The translations under genes were made by a program, and so were the position numbers. A stretch of 8,883 nucleotides of DNA. Origin: Candidatus Kapaibacterium sp. GTDB taxonomy: Bacteria > Bacteroidota > Ignavibacteria > Kapaibacteriales > UBA2268. Under the pieces are notes generated by a model, which was not told the DNA's origin, made no database searches, and worked only from the letters and a program-made list of their open reading frames with translations. This document shows positions 1 through 5,892 of the stretch, in pieces; the first letter of the stretch is position 1, and each line of letters begins with the position of its first letter. The stretch lies in assembly GCA_030835065.1 (NCBI GenBank), contig JAUQWR010000155.1:1-8883 (forward strand), read 5' to 3'.

Positions 1-195
1 AAGAGCATCAATTTCTTTTACCAAATGCCCTTTGGCAGTACCACCAATCGAAGGATTGCAAGAAGGTTTTCCAATAGTTTTGGGATTCATTGTAAGAAGA
101 GCAACTTTGCATCCCATACGTGATGCAACAAACGAAGCTTCTATGCCGGCATGACCACCGCCAATAACGATAATATCAAATTTATCTGTATTCAT
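1..195 (-). CDS. mnmG: MnmG (GidA), tRNA uridine-5-carboxymethylaminomethyl modification enzyme, N-terminal part only
   Basis: These are the first 65 codons of an FAD-dependent enzyme; the rest lies beyond the left edge of the window. MnmG works with MnmE to build the (carboxymethyl)aminomethyl group on U34 of tRNAs that read split codon boxes. Reading the minus strand from ATG at 195, the sequence shows the Rossmann FAD-binding motif VIGGGHAG (residues 10-17), then the family signature SCNPSIGG (45-52) and [12 protein letters not shown] (54-65), all typical of the MnmG N-terminus. The frame is open to base 1. There is no Shine-Dalgarno-like sequence before the ATG. It follows mnmE on the same strand after an 80-bp gap (196-275) containing parS, so the two are probably cotranscribed. 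Family assignment is very secure. Confidence 0.96.
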   Translation of the reverse strand, partial: MNTDKFDIIVIGGGHAGIEASFVASRMGCKVALLTMNPKTIGKPSCNPSIGGTAKGHLVKEIDAL

Positions 196-230
196 TAAAG
201 TCTTATCAATTCACACATAATACCATTAGC

Positions 231-244
231 AATTTAGCTAAATT
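231..244. repeat. 14-bp perfect palindrome in the mnmE-mnmG gap
   Basis: AATTTAGCTAAATT is exactly self-complementary and lies 13 bp from parS, between mnmE and the mnmG start codon. On the plus strand it is followed by a short T run (245-248). It has no loop and is AT-rich, so it makes a poor terminator for the mnmE-mnmG direction. It could be a protein-binding dyad or chance in AT-rich DNA; no function can be assigned. Confidence 0.5.
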
Positions 245-257
245 TTTTCTAATAATA

Positions 258-273
258 TGTTCCACGTGGAACA
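258..273. promoter_or_regulatory. parS: parS centromere-like site (ParB/Spo0J binding)
   Basis: The 16-bp perfect palindrome TGTTCCACGTGGAACA matches the widely conserved parS consensus (TGTTnCACGTGnAACA) at every fixed position. With one extra pair on each side it is an 18-bp palindrome at 257-274. It lies in the mnmE-mnmG gap, two bases past the mnmE stop codon on that strand. ParB binds parS, spreads, and with ParA and SMC segregates replicated origins; such sites are concentrated near oriC in most bacteria. No parA or parB gene is in the window. Confidence 0.93.
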
Positions 274-275
274 TT

Positions 276-1625
276 TTACTTGCCAATACAAAAAGCAGCA
301 AAAATATTATTGAGAACTTCTTCGTTCCAGTTATCGCCAGTTATATCGCCGAGCTTTGCAGAAGCTTCGCGAATATCAATTGCAATCAATTCATTTTCTT
401 TTCCATTTCGTATTTCGAAAATCGAATTCTCTAATATTTCTGATACTTGTTTTAATAATTTAGAATGACGTTGATTAATCAAAACATCGGTAACTCTATT
501 AACAGAGTTCGAAGCAGATTCGCCAATATTAGATTTTAATTCTTCTATACCAATTTTATGCTTTGCAGATATCGAAATATAATCATCTGTTTTAGCATCG
601 ATCAAGTCAATCTTATTTTGAATAAGTAGTGGATGAGCATTAGGATATTTAGCTTTTAGTTCATTAAATAGATTATCAGAAAAATGTAATCCTTTAGAAG
701 CATCATTAATAACCAAAATCATATCAGACTGCTTCAAAACTGACTCTACAAGTGCAATACCTTGAATTTCAATTATATCATCTGATTCTCTTATTCCGGC
801 TGTATCTATAAGCTTTACTCCAATTCCATTGATAAGCAAAGATTCTTCGAGATAATCTCGGGTTGTGCCTGGTAAATGGCTTACAATTGCTCTTTCCTTG
901 CTTAGTAGAGAATTAAATAAAGTAGATTTTCCTGAGTTAGGATATCCGGCAATACCTACATAAAACCCTTCTCTCAATATTTCAGCACTATGGAAAGAAC
1001 TAAATAAATTTCTACAAATATTAATTGCATCATTAATTTGATCAATAATAGAATCTTTCGATACAAATTCAAATCCTTCATCTGCAAAATCAAGCTCGAG
1101 CTCGAGAAGCGAAGCCGCACTCATCAAGCTTTTCCTAAGATTTTTCATACGGCAGGTAAATTCTCCTACCAGTTGACGGGCGGAAGTTTGTGCACCTGGT
1201 ACAGAATTTGAGTGAATAATATCGGCTACAGCTTCTACTTGGGCAAGATCTAATTTACCATTTATAAAGGCACGACGAGTAAACTCACCTGGCTCTGCAA
1301 TTTCGGCACCCAAAGAAATAAGTGCATCTATTATTAATGAATATATAACATTACCACCATGGCAGCCAATTTCTACTACGTCTTCGCCTGTATAGGAATG
1401 AGGAGATTTGAATACAGTTACTGTTACTGTATCTATTAATTTGCCGGCATGAAAAATATTACCGAAATGAATTGTATGAGACTTACAATCGGCAATTCTT
1501 GTCTTGCCCATAAAACATTTATCTATTATTTCTATTGATTTTTCGCCTGATAGCCTTATTACCGCCATTCCGGAAACACCCGGTGGAGTTGCCAATGCTG
1601 TTATTGTTTTTCCCAATTTAATCAC
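276..1625 (-). CDS. mnmE: MnmE (TrmE), tRNA modification GTPase
   Basis: This 449-aa cytoplasmic GTPase partners MnmG in 5-(carboxymethyl)aminomethyl modification of tRNA U34. The order is the N-terminal tetrahydrofolate-binding domain (about 1-120, with TITALATPPG and EPGEFTRRAF), then a helical domain carrying an inserted Ras-like G domain: G1 GYPNSGKST (227-235), G2 TTRD (254-257), G3 DTAG (274-277), G4 NKID (337-340). The protein ends in CIGK (446-449), the conserved C-terminal motif whose cysteine is functionally important. Length is normal for the family. The start is GTG at 1625-1623; no in-frame ATG lies between it and the upstream in-frame stop, and the N-terminus aligns with the family there. 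It is the upstream member of an mnmE-mnmG pair. All key residues look intact. Confidence 0.97.
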   Translation of the reverse strand: MIKLGKTITALATPPGVSGMAVIRLSGEKSIEIIDKCFMGKTRIADCKSHTIHFGNIFHAGKLIDTVTVTVFKSPHSYTGEDVVEIGCHGGNVIYSLIIDALISLGAEIAEPGEFTRRAFINGKLDLAQVEAVADIIHSNSVPGAQTSARQLVGEFTCRMKNLRKSLMSAASLLELELDFADEGFEFVSKDSIIDQINDAINICRNLFSSFHSAEILREGFYVGIAGYPNSGKSTLFNSLLSKERAIVSHLPGTTRDYLEESLLINGIGVKLIDTAGIRESDDIIEIQGIALVESVLKQSDMILVINDASKGLHFSDNLFNELKAKYPNAHPLLIQNKIDLIDAKTDDYISISAKHKIGIEELKSNIGESASNSVNRVTDVLINQRHSKLLKQVSEILENSIFEIRNGKENELIAIDIREASAKLGDITGDNWNEEVLNNIFAAFCIGK

Positions 1626-1689
1626 CTTATTTTTATCAATGATACAATCACGAAAAACAATTAATTATCTTTTATACTTTTACAAATTT

Positions 1690-2061
1690 TTATATAATTT
1701 TATTCTTTCTATTATTATTTCTTTTTATATATAATTCTTCGAAGCTAAAGAAAATTAGAAAAATTGCGGATACAAAAGATAATAAATACATTATATTAAT
1801 ATATGTATATGAATTAAATATATTATATAATCTGCTTGTTATTTTGCTGGTACTGCCAATGTCTATACCGAAAATCATCCATGCAATACATATACTCAAT
1901 ACCAATGCGGGAATAAGGAGTACTTTCGAATATGAATAGCTTTGATTTCGTCTTGCTTTTTCTGAAGCTACGATTGATTTCATAATATTGGATTCGAAAC
2001 CTGACGATGGCGATTCCAAATCTATATCTTTAAATATTTTTTTAAATTCTATTTCATTCAT
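1690..2061 (-). CDS. Small two-helix membrane protein after an ECF sigma factor (putative anti-sigma factor)
   Basis: I do not recognise a named family. The 123-aa product has a hydrophilic N-terminal half (1-45) that includes LESPSSGFESNIMKSIV, then two hydrophobic segments at about 46-66 and 87-108, and a basic Asn/Lys-rich tail. Its ATG overlaps the stop codon of the sigma factor gene as ATGA (2058-2061), which implies cotranscription and translational coupling. A membrane-anchored protein with a cytoplasmic N-terminus encoded directly after an ECF sigma factor is the usual arrangement for an anti-sigma factor, so that is the leading guess. It lacks the HxxxCxxC zinc motif of ZAS-type anti-sigma factors. 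The gene is clearly real; the regulatory role is inference. Confidence 0.72.
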   Translation of the reverse strand: MNEIEFKKIFKDIDLESPSSGFESNIMKSIVASEKARRNQSYSYSKVLLIPALVLSICIAWMIFGIDIGSTSKITSRLYNIFNSYTYINIMYLLSFVSAIFLIFFSFEELYIKRNNNRKNKII

Positions 2062-2633
2062 ATCAAATACTCCGCATTAGTACTCGATAAACGAGTTATA
2101 ACTGTAAATAGTTTTTTTCGGGTTCTGAAGAGAATTGTTTTAATATTTGATTTGCTTAAATTTGATATTTCAGAAATTTCTTCAATGGTTTTCTCTTCGT
2201 AATAATAAAGTATAATTAGCAGATATTCTAATTCATTCAATTCAGACAAAGCTTGTTCTAATATTTGTTTTCTTTCTTGTCTGATAAGATTATCCAAACC
2301 AAGATTTGTTTCAGAATAATCAGGGTTTATGTCTTCATTAAGTTCAATAGGGCTAATGCTTATCTTCTTCTTTCGTGCTTTGCTAATAGTCATATTGAAT
2401 GATATTTTATATAACCAAGTCGAAAATTTTGCAGAGCTGCCAAAAATATTTAAAGAATTATATACTTTAATAAATATATCTTGCGAAGTATCTTCAGCAT
2501 CTTCCCTATTCTTTAAAATTTTATAGGCAATAGAATAGACCATACGCTTATACTTATTAATAAGTATTGAGTATTTGTGAACATCGCCTTCCAGCACTTG
2601 CTCTATTATTCTTCTATCTTCTATATCACTCAT
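2058..2633 (-). CDS. RNA polymerase sigma factor, ECF (sigma-70 family)
   Basis: This 191-aa protein has the two-domain layout of extracytoplasmic-function sigma factors. Region sigma2 spans about residues 21-90, with the core-binding and -10 recognition stretch DAEDTSQDIFIKVYNSL followed by FSTWLYKISFN. Region sigma4 spans about 123-177, with LSELNELEYLLIILYYYEE and the helix-turn-helix TIEEISEISNLSKSNIKTIL followed by RTRKKL. Length is typical. The start is ATG at 2633. It is the first gene of a two-gene minus-strand unit with the overlapping membrane protein and is divergent from a DUF6249-like gene; the 113-bp gap between them carries a nested dyad that could be an operator. The target regulon cannot be read from the window. 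Confidence 0.93.
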   Translation of the reverse strand: MSDIEDRRIIEQVLEGDVHKYSILINKYKRMVYSIAYKILKNREDAEDTSQDIFIKVYNSLNIFGSSAKFSTWLYKISFNMTISKARKKKISISPIELNEDINPDYSETNLGLDNLIRQERKQILEQALSELNELEYLLIILYYYEEKTIEEISEISNLSKSNIKTILFRTRKKLFTVITRLSSTNAEYLI

Positions 2634-2642
2634 ATTCAGTTA

Positions 2643-2705
2643 GACGCTTGTAAATTTTTTTGGTTACTAAAAAATTATTTGTAACCGAAAAAAAAATTGA
2701 GCGTC
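2643..2705. promoter_or_regulatory. Nested inverted repeats in the sigma factor / DUF6249-like divergent gap
   Basis: Two hexamer inverted repeats share one dyad axis at base 2674. The outer pair is GACGCT (2643-2648) with AGCGTC (2700-2705). The inner pair is GGTTAC (2662-2667) with GTAACC (2681-2686). The inner pair is extended outward by T6 (2655-2660) facing A6 (2688-2693) with one G-T position between, giving a 13-position arm around a 13-base centre. It sits between two diverging start codons (2633 and 2747), where a terminator makes little sense, so an operator or regulatory structure is the likelier reading. Function is inferred. Confidence 0.6.
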
Positions 2706-2736
2706 AAACAAATTAAACAAACTTGATTACAAAATT

Positions 2737-2740
2737 GGAG
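2737..2740 (+). promoter_or_regulatory. Shine-Dalgarno-like GGAG setting the start at 2747
   Basis: GGAG lies six bases before ATG at 2747. This favours that ATG over the in-frame TTG at 2723, which would add eight polar residues and has no ribosome-binding site. The same GGAG-N6-ATG arrangement occurs before the gene at 7936. Confidence 0.65.
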
Positions 2741-2746
2741 AAAAAA

Positions 2747-3202
2747 ATGGAAGCTGTACTGCCAACACTAATATTTTTCGGAACTATAGTTGCAATAGTC
2801 TATTTAGTGGTTACCACTCGTCACAAAGAAAAAATGACAATGCTCGATAAAGGTGTTTTTATAAAGCAAGTCAAAAAGCCAAGACAAACTTTATGGTTTA
2901 TTCGTATTGGTCCTCCTTTGGTTGGAGTAGGAATTGGTTTGTTTTTGACCTTTATTACAAATATTGGTTTTGAACTATATTATTCTTACAATCAGGAATT
3001 ATATTTGAGATTGTTGAACTACCAACCTTTATTGGGTTTTGCATTATGCCTGATATTTTTTGGTTTAGGATTTATTATTGGTTATTATATGGAAAGATCA
3101 ATTCTTAAAAAGCAAGTAAATGACTCTAATGGAAAATTTGAAGATGAATTGATAATATTAAACAAAGAAGAAAAAAACGAAATTGATATTTTCAAAAGCT
3201 AG
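2747..3202 (+). CDS. DUF6249-like integral membrane protein
   Basis: The predicted product is 151 aa from the ATG preceded by GGAG. It has three hydrophobic segments at about residues 3-23, 53-73 and 94-114 and a charged C-terminal tail (120-151). After the first helix comes a basic/charged stretch, RHKEKMTMLDKG (25-36), resembling the R-x-K-E-x-(M/L)-x-x-x-(E/D)-K-G signature I associate with Bacteroidetes DUF6249 proteins. As I recall, such proteins are often encoded beside ECF sigma factors in that group, as here where the sigma gene is divergent. The function is unknown. It ends in a good intrinsic terminator. Family naming rests on motif resemblance, without a database search. Confidence 0.8.
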   Translation: MEAVLPTLIFFGTIVAIVYLVVTTRHKEKMTMLDKGVFIKQVKKPRQTLWFIRIGPPLVGVGIGLFLTFITNIGFELYYSYNQELYLRLLNYQPLLGFALCLIFFGLGFIIGYYMERSILKKQVNDSNGKFEDELIILNKEEKNEIDIFKS

Positions 3203-3211
3203 AATTAATTT

Positions 3212-3255
3212 GGGGTAACTTCATAATATAAATTTTGAACTTGCCCCTTTTTTTT
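3212..3255 (+). terminator. Intrinsic terminator after the DUF6249-like gene
   Basis: GGGGTAA (3212-3218) pairs with TTGCCCC (3241-3247), including one G-T pair. After one mismatch four more pairs form (3220-3223 with 3236-3239). A run of eight T follows (3248-3255). It starts 10 bases past the stop codon. The rest of the gap to the tRNA-Lys gene (3256-3389) is AT-rich and shows nothing I can name. Confidence 0.85.
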
Positions 3256-3389
3256 ATTTTTTATAAAAACCTTATCTTAAGTAGAAAATAAATATACACT
3301 AATAGTAAACTACATATCTAGTTTCAATCATAATACTAATAAAGTTAAAAAATTTCAATAGAAGTATTTTGGTTTGTATAAAAAAAAAG

Positions 3390-3463
3390 TGCTTCCTGAG
3401 GGACTCGAACCCTCGGCCCTCTGATTAAGAGTCAGATGCTCTGGCCAGCTGAGCTAAGGAAGC
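3390..3463 (-). tRNA. tRNA-Lys (anticodon CTT)
   Basis: The minus strand folds as a 74-base tRNA. The acceptor stem is GCTTCCT/AGGAAGC with discriminator A (3390). The D arm is GCTC/GAGC. The anticodon stem is TCTGA/TCAGA around loop CTCTTAA, with anticodon CTT at 3429-3427. The T arm is GAGGG-TTCGAGT-CCCTC. The 3' CCA is not encoded. A run of nine T on the minus strand (3388-3380) begins one base past the discriminator and may serve for termination. It reads AAG lysine codons. Confidence 0.96.
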
Positions 3464-3504
3464 GATGCAAATTAATACTTTTTGATTAATTATCCAAATT
3501 ATTC

Positions 3505-3535
3505 TTTGTCTGTTTAATATTTTTTGTTAAATTTG
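3505..3535 (+). promoter_or_regulatory. Bacteroidetes-type promoter for tRNA-Ser
   Basis: TTTG (3505-3508), a 19-bp spacer, then TAAATTTG (3528-3535) matches the Bacteroidetes primary-sigma consensus TTTG-N19-TAnnTTTG. Transcription would begin near 3541-3543, some 22-24 bases before the mature tRNA-Ser 5' end. A TATAAT at 3555-3560 is too close to the tRNA start to be its -10. Confidence 0.6.
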
Positions 3536-3564
3536 TAATCCTATTGTTAAGCAATATAATGCAT

Positions 3565-3651
3565 GGAAAGATGCAGGAGTGGTTTAACTGGCACGCCTGG
3601 AAAGCGTGTGTACGGGAAACCGTACCGAGGGTTCGAATCCCTCTCTTTCCG
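3565..3651 (+). tRNA. tRNA-Ser (anticodon GGA)
   Basis: This is an 87-base class II tRNA. The acceptor stem is GGAAAGA/TCTTTCC with discriminator G (3651). The anticodon stem is CACGC/GCGTG around loop CTGGAAA, with anticodon GGA at 3599-3601. The long variable arm is TACGG-GAAA-CCGTA, as expected for serine tRNAs. The T arm is GAGGG-TTCGAAT-CCCTC. CCA is not encoded. It reads UCC/UCU. The seryl-tRNA synthetase gene starts 167 bp downstream on the same strand. Confidence 0.97.
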
Positions 3652-3652
3652 C

Positions 3653-3686
3653 AAAGCCCATTTTTCAAAGAATGGGCTTTTTTTTT
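3653..3686 (+). terminator. Intrinsic terminator after tRNA-Ser
   Basis: AAAGCCCATT (3653-3662) pairs perfectly with AATGGGCTTT (3671-3680) around an eight-base loop and runs into T9 (3678-3686). It begins one base past the tRNA discriminator, so tRNA-Ser is probably transcribed separately from serS. Confidence 0.93.
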
Positions 3687-3749
3687 AAGTCTTAATATAT
3701 TTCAAAAGCTTATACAATTTTTTCCTATTCATTCTTTCTATATATTTTT

Positions 3750-3781
3750 ATATAATTTTTTTGGTTTTTTGCTTAGTTTTG
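3750..3781 (+). promoter_or_regulatory. Bacteroidetes-type promoter for serS
   Basis: TTTG (3750-3753), a 20-bp spacer and TAGTTTTG (3774-3781) fit TTTG-N19/20-TAnnTTTG. The predicted transcript start is near 3787-3789, about 30 bases before the serS ATG at 3819. The surrounding DNA is very T-rich, which raises the chance of a fortuitous match. Confidence 0.5.
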
Positions 3782-3818
3782 TTAATTATTTTGTTACATA
3801 TATTTATATACTATTATT

Positions 3819-5081
3819 ATGTTAGATCTAAAATTTGTTAGAGAAAATTTAGAGTTGGTCAAGCAAAATATTGCTAATAAAAATGAATCAGCAAAAGCAG
3901 AACTAATTCTGGACATCGACGAAAAAAGAAGAAAAATTATTCAAGAAGTAGAAGCACTTAAGAATAAAAGAAATGTTGTGTCTAAAGATATCGCTCTTCT
4001 AAAAAAAGAAGGAAAAGATGCAGATGATCTTATTGCAGATATGAAACAAGTTTCTGACAAAATTAAAGATCTCGACGACGAGCTTCGTGATACAGAAAAT
4101 GAATTGAATGATATTATCACTTGTATTCCTAATATGGTTCATAATACTGTTCCTATTGGAAAAAGTTCGGATGATAATCTTGTAGTGCGCACTTGGAGCG
4201 AAAAGAAAACACAAGCTGTCAAAAAAAATCATATCGAAATTGCAACAGAATTAAATATAATTGATTTTGAACGCGGCGCAAAAGTGTCTGGTGCCGGATT
4301 TTCTTTCTATATTGGCAAAGGTGCAAAATTAGAAAGAGCATTAATCAATTTTATGTTGGATTATCACCTCGATAAGCATGGATATACAGAATTGATGCCT
4401 CCTTTTATGGTAAACCAAAACTCAATGTATGGTACTGGTCAATTGCCAAAAATGGCAGAGGATATGTATCACGCTACAGTCGATAATATGTATCTTATTC
4501 CAACTGCCGAAGTACCTCTCACTAATTTCCATAATGGAGATATGCTAAAATTTGAATCGCTTCCATTAAAATATACAGGCTACTCGCCATGTTTCCGCCG
4601 CGAAGCAGGTGGATATGGCAAAGAAGTGCATGGTTGCTTGAGAGTTCATCAATTCAATAAAGTAGAATTAGTCAATTTTGCTCTTCCGGAAGATTCTTAT
4701 AATCAATTAGAAATTTTAGTAAGCGAAGCCGAAGATATTTTGAAAGCATTAGATTTGCCTTATCGTTTATTACTTCTATGCTCTGGTGATACTAGTTTCT
4801 CAAGTGCTAAGACTTATGATTTGGAAGTATGGGCTCCTGGCGAAGAAAAATGGTTGGAAGTATCGAGCTGCTCCAATTTCGAAGATTTCCAAGCTAGAAG
4901 AGCTAATATCAGATTTAAAAGACGATCGGATGCTAAACCTGAATTTGTTCATACTCTTAATGGTTCTGCTTTGGCTACTTCTAGAATTATGGTTGCCATT
5001 TTGGAAAATAATTATACTGAAGATGGTCATGTTGTCGTTCCTGAACCTTTAAGAAAATTCTGCGGATTTGATATTATCTAA
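3819..5081 (+). CDS. serS: Seryl-tRNA synthetase
   Basis: This 420-aa cytoplasmic class II synthetase charges tRNA-Ser with serine using ATP. The N-terminal tRNA-binding domain (about 1-105) is the expected long charged antiparallel coiled coil (for example LDIDEKRRKIIQEVEALKNK). The catalytic core carries a TAE serine-recognition loop (229-231), motif 2 FRREAG (259-264) followed by VHQFNKVE (276-283), and motif 3 NGSALATSR (381-389). Length is typical for bacteria and no essential motif is missing. The ATG at 3819 gives the standard MLDLKFVREN start. It follows a tRNA-Ser gene and its terminator and has its own candidate promoter. Its 3' end abuts the DnaA-box-rich non-coding region, with no clear terminator seen after the stop. 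Confidence 0.98.
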   Translation: MLDLKFVRENLELVKQNIANKNESAKAELILDIDEKRRKIIQEVEALKNKRNVVSKDIALLKKEGKDADDLIADMKQVSDKIKDLDDELRDTENELNDIITCIPNMVHNTVPIGKSSDDNLVVRTWSEKKTQAVKKNHIEIATELNIIDFERGAKVSGAGFSFYIGKGAKLERALINFMLDYHLDKHGYTELMPPFMVNQNSMYGTGQLPKMAEDMYHATVDNMYLIPTAEVPLTNFHNGDMLKFESLPLKYTGYSPCFRREAGGYGKEVHGCLRVHQFNKVELVNFALPEDSYNQLEILVSEAEDILKALDLPYRLLLLCSGDTSFSSAKTYDLEVWAPGEEKWLEVSSCSNFEDFQARRANIRFKRRSDAKPEFVHTLNGSALATSRIMVAILENNYTEDGHVVVPEPLRKFCGFDII

Positions 5082-5447
5082 TGTCTCTGTGGAAAACCCT
5101 TAAATATTATTATTAGTATATAAGAGTATTTATTAAAGTTGTATATGTTATTATCTCTGTTGAAAAGTTTATAAATAAGACTTGCATATTATTAAGTAGA
5201 TAAAAATTAAAAGAGATAAAAAACGTAATCTATTAAAAAAGTGATGTTGATAATAGTGTGGATAATTCAAGTTTATCCACACTTGATGTGGAAGAAGAAT
5301 TAAATGAAATTTAGAATTGCATTTTTGCTAAATTTTCAACTTGTTTTCTACAAATAAAAATGTGGAAAGTTTGACAAAATGTGGATAAAAAAATGATAAC
5401 AATTAATACAAAATATAAGTATATGAATTTATTGGGATTAGTATAAA
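5082..5447. other. oriC: Candidate replication origin (oriC): DnaA-box cluster with AT-rich block
   Basis: This 366-bp stretch has no gene. It contains three perfect DnaA boxes: TTATCCACA on the minus strand at 5257-5265, on the plus strand at 5273-5281, and on the minus strand at 5380-5388. Near-matches are TTATCAACA (minus, 5245-5253), TTTTCCACA (minus, 5088-5096), TTTTCAACA (minus, 5158-5166), CTTTCCACA (minus, 5361-5369) and TCTTCCACA (minus, 5287-5295). Two perfect boxes form an 11-bp inverted repeat, AGTGTGGATAA / TTATCCACACT (5255-5265 and 5273-5283), 7 bases apart. The block 5101-5150 has no C and six G, suitable for duplex unwinding. A parS site lies about 5 kb away. It also serves as the rpiB 5' flank, so a DnaA-regulated promoter is an alternative. 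Confidence 0.72.
5101..5150. other. AT-rich block, possible DNA unwinding element with TAN triplets
   Basis: Fifty bases contain no C and six G. Eight bases after the near-consensus DnaA box at 5088-5096 and its short GC-containing spacer (ACCCT) there are five consecutive TAN triplets, TAT-TAT-TAT-TAG-TAT (5105-5119). In well-studied origins a DnaA box, a GC-rich spacer and TAG-like 'DnaA-trio' triplets mark where DnaA loads onto single strands. The triplets here mostly end in T and not G, so the match is loose. Confidence 0.35.
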
Positions 5448-5891
5448 ATGAAAATAGCAGTTGCATCAGATCATGCAGGTTTTTTGTTAAAAAAAGAGAT
5501 TATACATTGGTTGAAAGAAGAAGAAGGACATCAAATTTTAGATTTTGGAGCGTTTTCGGAAGAGTCTGTAGATTATCCTGATTATGCCTTTCCTGCTTCT
5601 GAAGCTGTGGCAGGGGGTATTGCCCATTTCGGAGTTTTAGTGTGCGGGACAGGTATTGGTATGTCTATTATTGCTAATAAAGTGACCGGCATTAGAGCTG
5701 CAAATTGTTTGAATGTTGATATGGCTAGATTGTCTCGCGAGCATAATAATTCTAATATTATTTGCCTTGGTTCGAGACTTATTGATTTCGAAGCTGCAAA
5801 AAATATGATTAAGACCTACCTCGAAACTGATTTTGAAGGTGGAAGACATATGATTAGGATTGAAAAAATTCATTCACTTACCGGATGGTAA
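5448..5891 (+). CDS. rpiB: Ribose-5-phosphate isomerase B
   Basis: This 147-aa cytoplasmic enzyme interconverts ribose 5-phosphate and ribulose 5-phosphate in the non-oxidative pentose phosphate pathway. It shows the RpiB/LacAB signatures: SDHAG (7-11) with phosphate-site Asp/His, VDYPDYA (41-47), the catalytic cysteine in CGTGIGMSI (Cys66, motif 66-74), and REHNNSN then CLGSR (97-110). Length is normal. The start is ATG at 5448; a GGGA at 5434-5437 is the only weak ribosome-site candidate. bshB1 begins one base after its stop, so the two form an operon. The 5' flank is the candidate oriC, and no TAnnTTTG-type promoter was found in it. Confidence 0.96.
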   Translation: MKIAVASDHAGFLLKKEIIHWLKEEEGHQILDFGAFSEESVDYPDYAFPASEAVAGGIAHFGVLVCGTGIGMSIIANKVTGIRAANCLNVDMARLSREHNNSNIICLGSRLIDFEAAKNMIKTYLETDFEGGRHMIRIEKIHSLTGW

Positions 5892-5892
5892 T

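Noticed and set aside
280..1734. Plus-strand reading frames at 280-468 and 1504-1734
   Set aside because: They are antisense shadows of mnmE, which has intact motifs throughout on the minus strand.
2723..2746. TTG start for the DUF6249-like gene
   Set aside because: ATG 2747 has GGAG at proper spacing and places the first membrane helix at the N-terminus.
3256..3389. AT-rich gap before tRNA-Lys as a possible small RNA or repeat array
   Set aside because: I found no hairpin, repeated unit or coding frame beyond background AT-richness.
3468..3477. Minus-strand TATTAATTTG as a promoter for tRNA-Lys
   Set aside because: It ends only 5 bases before the tRNA 5' end, so transcription would start inside the tRNA; the spacing inside the motif is also off.
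3486..3668. Minus-strand 60-aa reading frame containing GIRTLGTVSRTHAFQACQLN
   Set aside because: It is the antisense translation of the tRNA-Ser gene; such peptides are well-known spurious annotations over serine tRNAs.
3544..3825. Plus-strand 93-aa reading frame
   Set aside because: It runs through tRNA-Ser and its terminator and then T-rich DNA giving Phe/Leu-rich sequence; no coding signal.
4786..5052. Reading frames within serS on both strands (3999-4232, 4786-5052, 4800-5030)
   Set aside because: They overlap a complete, motif-verified serS and have no recognisable domain or start signal.
5860..5892. TTG start 11 codons upstream for bshB1
   Set aside because: It would overlap the end of rpiB and add residues not expected for the family; ATG 5893 directly follows the rpiB stop and gives a normal N-terminus.
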